A DNA stretch of 64,000 nucleotides from Cucumis sativus. Its lineage: Eukaryota; Streptophyta; Magnoliopsida; Cucurbitales; Cucurbitaceae. The stretch lies in assembly GCF_000004075.3 (NCBI RefSeq), contig NC_026655.2, forward strand, positions 620,001 through 684,000, written 5' to 3'. Positions 60,457 to 64,000 of the stretch are shown here, one piece after another. Positions within the stretch are counted from its first letter, which is position 1, and the number at the start of each line of letters is the position of its first letter. The notes beneath the pieces were generated by a model. That model made no database searches and was not told the origin of the DNA. It was given only the letters and a program-made list of their open reading frames with translations. The position numbers and the translations under genes were made by a program.

Positions 60457-61650
60457 CACATAAAAACCCATCGTAAGTGTAGAGTTCTTGACGACTTTGA
60501 AATCTAATCAATTTCGATAAGAAGAAACACCTAGGATCAAGCCATACTTCTTAGAACCTGGGCTTGTCTTTTGATTCGGCTTCAGAATTGGAACATACAT
60601 CTTGATGTAGTTGATTTGAGCATGATGAAATCTGTTTCTCAAGGCTTTTCTGTTTTCAACAATTTGTACACAAGAAATACGCTGTAAACAGGAATGATGA
60701 GCATTTACATCGCAGACTTTTGTACCAATATATTTTGATGTAGTTGATTTGAGCATGGTGAGATCTTCTCTGGTATGTATGAATTTGATAGTTCATAATT
60801 TAAAATTTTAACTTTGGCTCCTTACATTGGTATTTATAAGAGATACTATTCCAGCAGGGCTATCTACAACTATAATAATCAATAACTCTCTTTGCTATAA
60901 TAAATACTCTTTACTTAATTGTCAAAACTATTTCAAAACCTTTATTTATTATTTGTTACTGTTTTCATTGTTCTATCTTAACCGCTTCTTGTCTTTCCTA
61001 CAATGTTTACTATTTTATTTCTAAATTAAAATAGTTTATATCTCAAATACAAATTATGATAATTCAATTATACTTAGAATTATAATGACCAAGTCCTCGC
61101 CTTTAAACACTCAAAACAATAATTTTTTTAACGTTAGAACAATGATAAATTGGTTTATTTATTTATTTTTATAATTTTTTTTAATATATTAATTTAACTA
61201 TTTGTGATTTTTTTAAAAAAGTAAATAATATTAATTTAAATTTAAATATGAAAATAGAGACATTTTCAAGAAAGGCATTTGAAAAATAGCAAAAATTAGT
61301 GATAATAAAGTCTATGCTATTATATTTTCTAAATTACAAAATAACATATTTAAAAGTCGATAATAGTATATTTTCTAAATTACAAAATAACATATTTAAA
61401 GGTGGAGATGGTATATGTTATGTCAATGTCAAAATATATTAAGGATGGAGAATTCAAAATTCTCTATAACGTGTAAGATACCCAAACTGTTTTGAGTAAA
61501 AAAAATCATCTTACCCTTGCAATCCAATGCCCACTCAACATACTATGATTCTTTCTTCAATTTGCATGTCATTCTTCAACTATCTTTCTTCATACACGAC
61601 CAGAGTTGTACAGTGAAACATGGTTGAAAGTTAATGATCTAAAGCTTTTC
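60457..61650. other. HDA6 3' flank and spacer with direct repeats
   Basis: GATGTAGTTGATTTGAGCAT is repeated at about 60603 and 60738 in the HDA6 3' flank, with similar following bases. At 61321-61354 and 61367-61400 a 34-base AT-rich sequence is perfectly duplicated with a 46-base period. The end holds the promoter of the PPR gene. Confidence 0.5.
61321..61400. repeat. Perfect 34-bp direct repeat, period 46
   Basis: TATATTTTCTAAATTACAAA... occurs twice without differences, implying a recent local duplication. Confidence 0.85.
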
Positions 61651-63300
61651 ATGTCGTTTAATCTCCATATCCTCACGACGGAGCTTTCCAAGAGTTTTCT
61701 AACTCTTTTACGAACAAAGGAACTGCATGCTTTTATTACCAAATCCCATCTTGCTTCCGACCCATTTTACGCAACTAGAATTGTTAAGCTCTACTCCATC
61801 AATGCTAAACTCGGTTATGCCCGCCATTTGTTTGACAAAACTCCCAACCGAAGTGTCTACCTTTGGAACTCAATCATTCGAGCTTACGCGAAAGCATATA
61901 AATTCAGGGATGCATTATCTCTGTTCCTCACAATGTCTGGAACTGAGACATCGCCCGATAACTTCACTTATTCATGCATCATAAGGGCATGCTCTGAGAA
62001 TCACCATAGAGAATGGCTTAAGTTTGTTCATGGACGAGTTTTAGTAACTGGGTTTGGATTAGATCCTATTTGTTGCAGCGCTCTAGTGACTGCATACTCA
62101 AATCTGGACCTTATTGAAGAGGCCAGCAAAGTGTTTGGTAGAATACAACATCCAGACTTGGTTATGTGGAACTCAATCATTTGTGGATTTGGGTCTTGTG
62201 GGTATTGGAATCAGGGGCTTTTGTTATTTTCTAGGATGAGGAATCTGGGAGAACTTCCGGATGGATACACGGTAGTTGGTGTGGCATCGGGTATAGCAGA
62301 ACCCAGCCTACTGAGCACTGGCAAAGGCATTCATGGACTTTGCCTCAAGTGTAATTTTGACTCTAATGAGCATGTAGCTAGTGCACTTGTGAGTATGTAT
62401 TCGAGGTGTAATTGCATGGATTCAGCATATTTAGTATTTAGTAGTTTGTTACAGCCTGACTTAGTTACATGGTCTGCTTTAATAACTGGGTATTCTCAAG
62501 CTGGTGACTTTAGGAAAGCAATGTTGTTCTTTCAGAGACTGAATATGCAGGGTAAGAAGATGGATTCTATTTTGATTGCCAGCATTTTGGCTGCTACTGC
62601 TCAATCGACCAACATAAGGCATGGAATTGAGATACATGGTTATGTTCTTCGACAAGGGATAGAATCAAACGAGATGATATCTTCTTCTCTCATAGACATG
62701 TATTCCAAGTGTGGTTATTTGAGTTTAGGAATTCGTGTTTTTCACGTTATGTCACAAAAAAATATCTCGACATACAATTCTGTAATATGGGGACTTGGTT
62801 TGCATGGACTTGCATCAAAGGCATTGGAGATGTTTGAAGAGTTGTTGACCATTGGTTTAGTGCCTAATGAGTCCACTTTCTCTGCTCTCCTCTTTGCGTG
62901 CTGCCATGCTGGTCTTAACTCTGTTGGCAAGGAGATTTTCAAACGAATGAAAGATGAGTTTTGCATCAAATACAAAACAGAGCATTACGTTTACATTGTA
63001 AAACTTCTTGGAATGACTGGGGAATTAGAAGTGGCTTACAATCTTGTCATGTCCTTACCAGAGCCTGCAGACTCTGGAATTTGGGGAGCTCTACTCTCTT
63101 GCTGTGATGCTTGTGGGAACGTTGAACTGGCTGAAGTTGTTGCTCAACGGCTCATAGAAAATGATCCTGAAAAAACTGTTTATAAAGTAATGCTCTCTAA
63201 TATTTATGCTGGAGATGGGAGATGGGATGATGTGAAGAAGTTAAGGGATACAATGACAGAAAAGGAACGAGGAAAATGTCCTGGTCTTAGCTGGATTTGA
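61651..63300 (+). CDS. PLS-class pentatricopeptide repeat protein (E-type end), At1g64310-like
   Basis: Intronless. The open frame extends to 61606, but the first in-frame ATG is at 61651, giving 549 residues. Alternating P, L and S repeats run through most of the protein, seen in cores such as 'NVxLWNSIIRAYAK', 'DLVMWNSIICGFGSCG' and 'DLVTWSALITGYSQAG', with 'LIDMYSKCG'-type motifs. It ends with an E-like region and 'GKCPGLSWI', without E+ or DYW domain. PLS-class proteins specify C-to-U editing sites in mitochondria or chloroplasts. Without DYW it would need a partner deaminase. The N-terminus is short and only weakly like a targeting peptide. Length and ending match the At1g64310 group. 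Confidence 0.85.
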   Translation: MSFNLHILTTELSKSFLTLLRTKELHAFITKSHLASDPFYATRIVKLYSINAKLGYARHLFDKTPNRSVYLWNSIIRAYAKAYKFRDALSLFLTMSGTETSPDNFTYSCIIRACSENHHREWLKFVHGRVLVTGFGLDPICCSALVTAYSNLDLIEEASKVFGRIQHPDLVMWNSIICGFGSCGYWNQGLLLFSRMRNLGELPDGYTVVGVASGIAEPSLLSTGKGIHGLCLKCNFDSNEHVASALVSMYSRCNCMDSAYLVFSSLLQPDLVTWSALITGYSQAGDFRKAMLFFQRLNMQGKKMDSILIASILAATAQSTNIRHGIEIHGYVLRQGIESNEMISSSLIDMYSKCGYLSLGIRVFHVMSQKNISTYNSVIWGLGLHGLASKALEMFEELLTIGLVPNESTFSALLFACCHAGLNSVGKEIFKRMKDEFCIKYKTEHYVYIVKLLGMTGELEVAYNLVMSLPEPADSGIWGALLSCCDACGNVELAEVVAQRLIENDPEKTVYKVMLSNIYAGDGRWDDVKKLRDTMTEKERGKCPGLSWI

Positions 63301-64000
63301 GAGTTTAATGTTTGTTGGCAGGTACATTCGCTTGGTCATCATTGATCATATTTCAATAATTTACAGAAGCGAATGTCACCTTGTGAAGTTATGATTCCTT
63401 TTAAATTATGGCTATTTTCTGCTGGCTTTGAAGATGCCACCAGTGATCTTTGGATATTTACTTCAGGTACATCGATGTTGATCAAAGGTGGTAAAAAATG
63501 TAAAATAAAAAAGGTTCCGAAAGATTGGGATTATGCCATCATGCTAAGTTTGTTCAATCTTAACTTATGGTCAACTTGGTTATATCTTATAACAAACAGA
63601 TTGATTATTCTTGAAGTTAGGATTGAGATTTTGTCCATCGTTTTAAGTATTTATGCTTGCACTTCGATAGAAAACTGGAGGATGTTGCTATATCTAAAAA
63701 GCAAATGACTATAGAAAGGAAGAAATAACTAATTGTCTAAAATTCAAATGTCAACAACCACTTTATTTCTGAAACTGTGAAAAGTAAGTTCTCTGTATCT
63801 TGATTGATATTGGTTAAACAAAAAAACTGTCTTTCATCTAGAGAATACTTTTTTTTTTTTTCTTTCTATAGCTGAAGATTTGAAGATTCTTTGTTCTTTC
63901 TTGCTCAGGGACCAAAAAGTTCTTATGGTTAAGACGATAACTCTTTTCGAAGTGTTGCATTTTGATTGTTGCTTTAATGCAGCATATTCAGGTTAGAAAT
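63301..64000 (+). other. 3' flank of the PPR gene; window edge
   Basis: Probably a 3' UTR, possibly spliced, since several GGCAG|GT and CAG|GT sites occur. The 111-codon frame at 63373-63708 has no recognisable domain. The window ends without another gene. Confidence 0.35.

Noticed and set aside
61606-61650. Upstream extension of the PPR reading frame
   Set aside because: It has no ATG; the first in-frame ATG is at 61651, and length then matches the family.

Overview
The window is nuclear plant DNA from a eudicot. It is AT-rich, with GT-AG introns, long repeat-filled spacers and typical angiosperm housekeeping genes. Several degenerate repeats (for example the 'CTATC.CTGATAGACT' palindromic units near 16.1 and 38.3 kb) resemble families I associate with Cucurbitaceae. 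A cucurbit such as Cucumis or a relative is my best guess, but it is an inference.

Layout: (1) 0-3 kb, a minus-strand P-class PPR gene resembling BIR6 (At3g48250). (2) 3-11 kb, a spacer holding a short transcription unit at about 5.96-6.33 kb with a 41-aa ORF and a near-ideal miR166 target-mimic site, and a Mutator-type Pack-MULE at 7203-8632 that carries a fragment of a pantothenate synthetase gene. (3) 11.3-12.8 kb, nuclear-encoded chloroplast EF-Tu, minus strand. (4) 13-17.7 kb, repeat-rich spacer. (5) 17.8-22.5 kb, a CYP71-type cytochrome P450 and an L-type lectin receptor kinase (LecRK-S.1 type), both plus strand. (6) 23.4-30.3 kb, a four-exon universal stress protein gene (minus) head-to-head with a ten-exon DEAD-box helicase of the RH30 type (plus), which has a MITE in its eighth intron. 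(7) 30.3-40 kb, a 9.7 kb gene desert with hAT-like MITEs, an (AT)40 tract and a three-unit palindromic tandem repeat. (8) 40.0-46.5 kb, a twelve-exon peroxisomal copper amine oxidase (CuAO-zeta type) with two GC-AG introns and a C-terminal AKL. (9) 50.6-52.0 kb, a three-exon R2R3-MYB gene, minus strand. (10) 52-57.9 kb, spacer with a G-run and an orphan G-box promoter whose leader has a possible miR156 target-mimic site. (11) 57.9-60.5 kb, an HDA6-type class I histone deacetylase. (12) 61.65-63.3 kb, an intronless PLS-class PPR gene (At1g64310 type).

The genes do not form one pathway. Organelle gene expression is represented three times (two PPR proteins and plastid EF-Tu), RNA and chromatin regulation by RH30 and HDA6, surface signalling by LecRK, peroxisomal amine catabolism by CuAO, and transcriptional control by MYB. 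The most interesting material is non-coding: the miR166 mimic locus, the weaker miR156 mimic, and the Pack-MULE with its captured panC fragment. Exon boundaries were read by eye from splice signals and frame continuity. All summed exon lengths are multiples of three.
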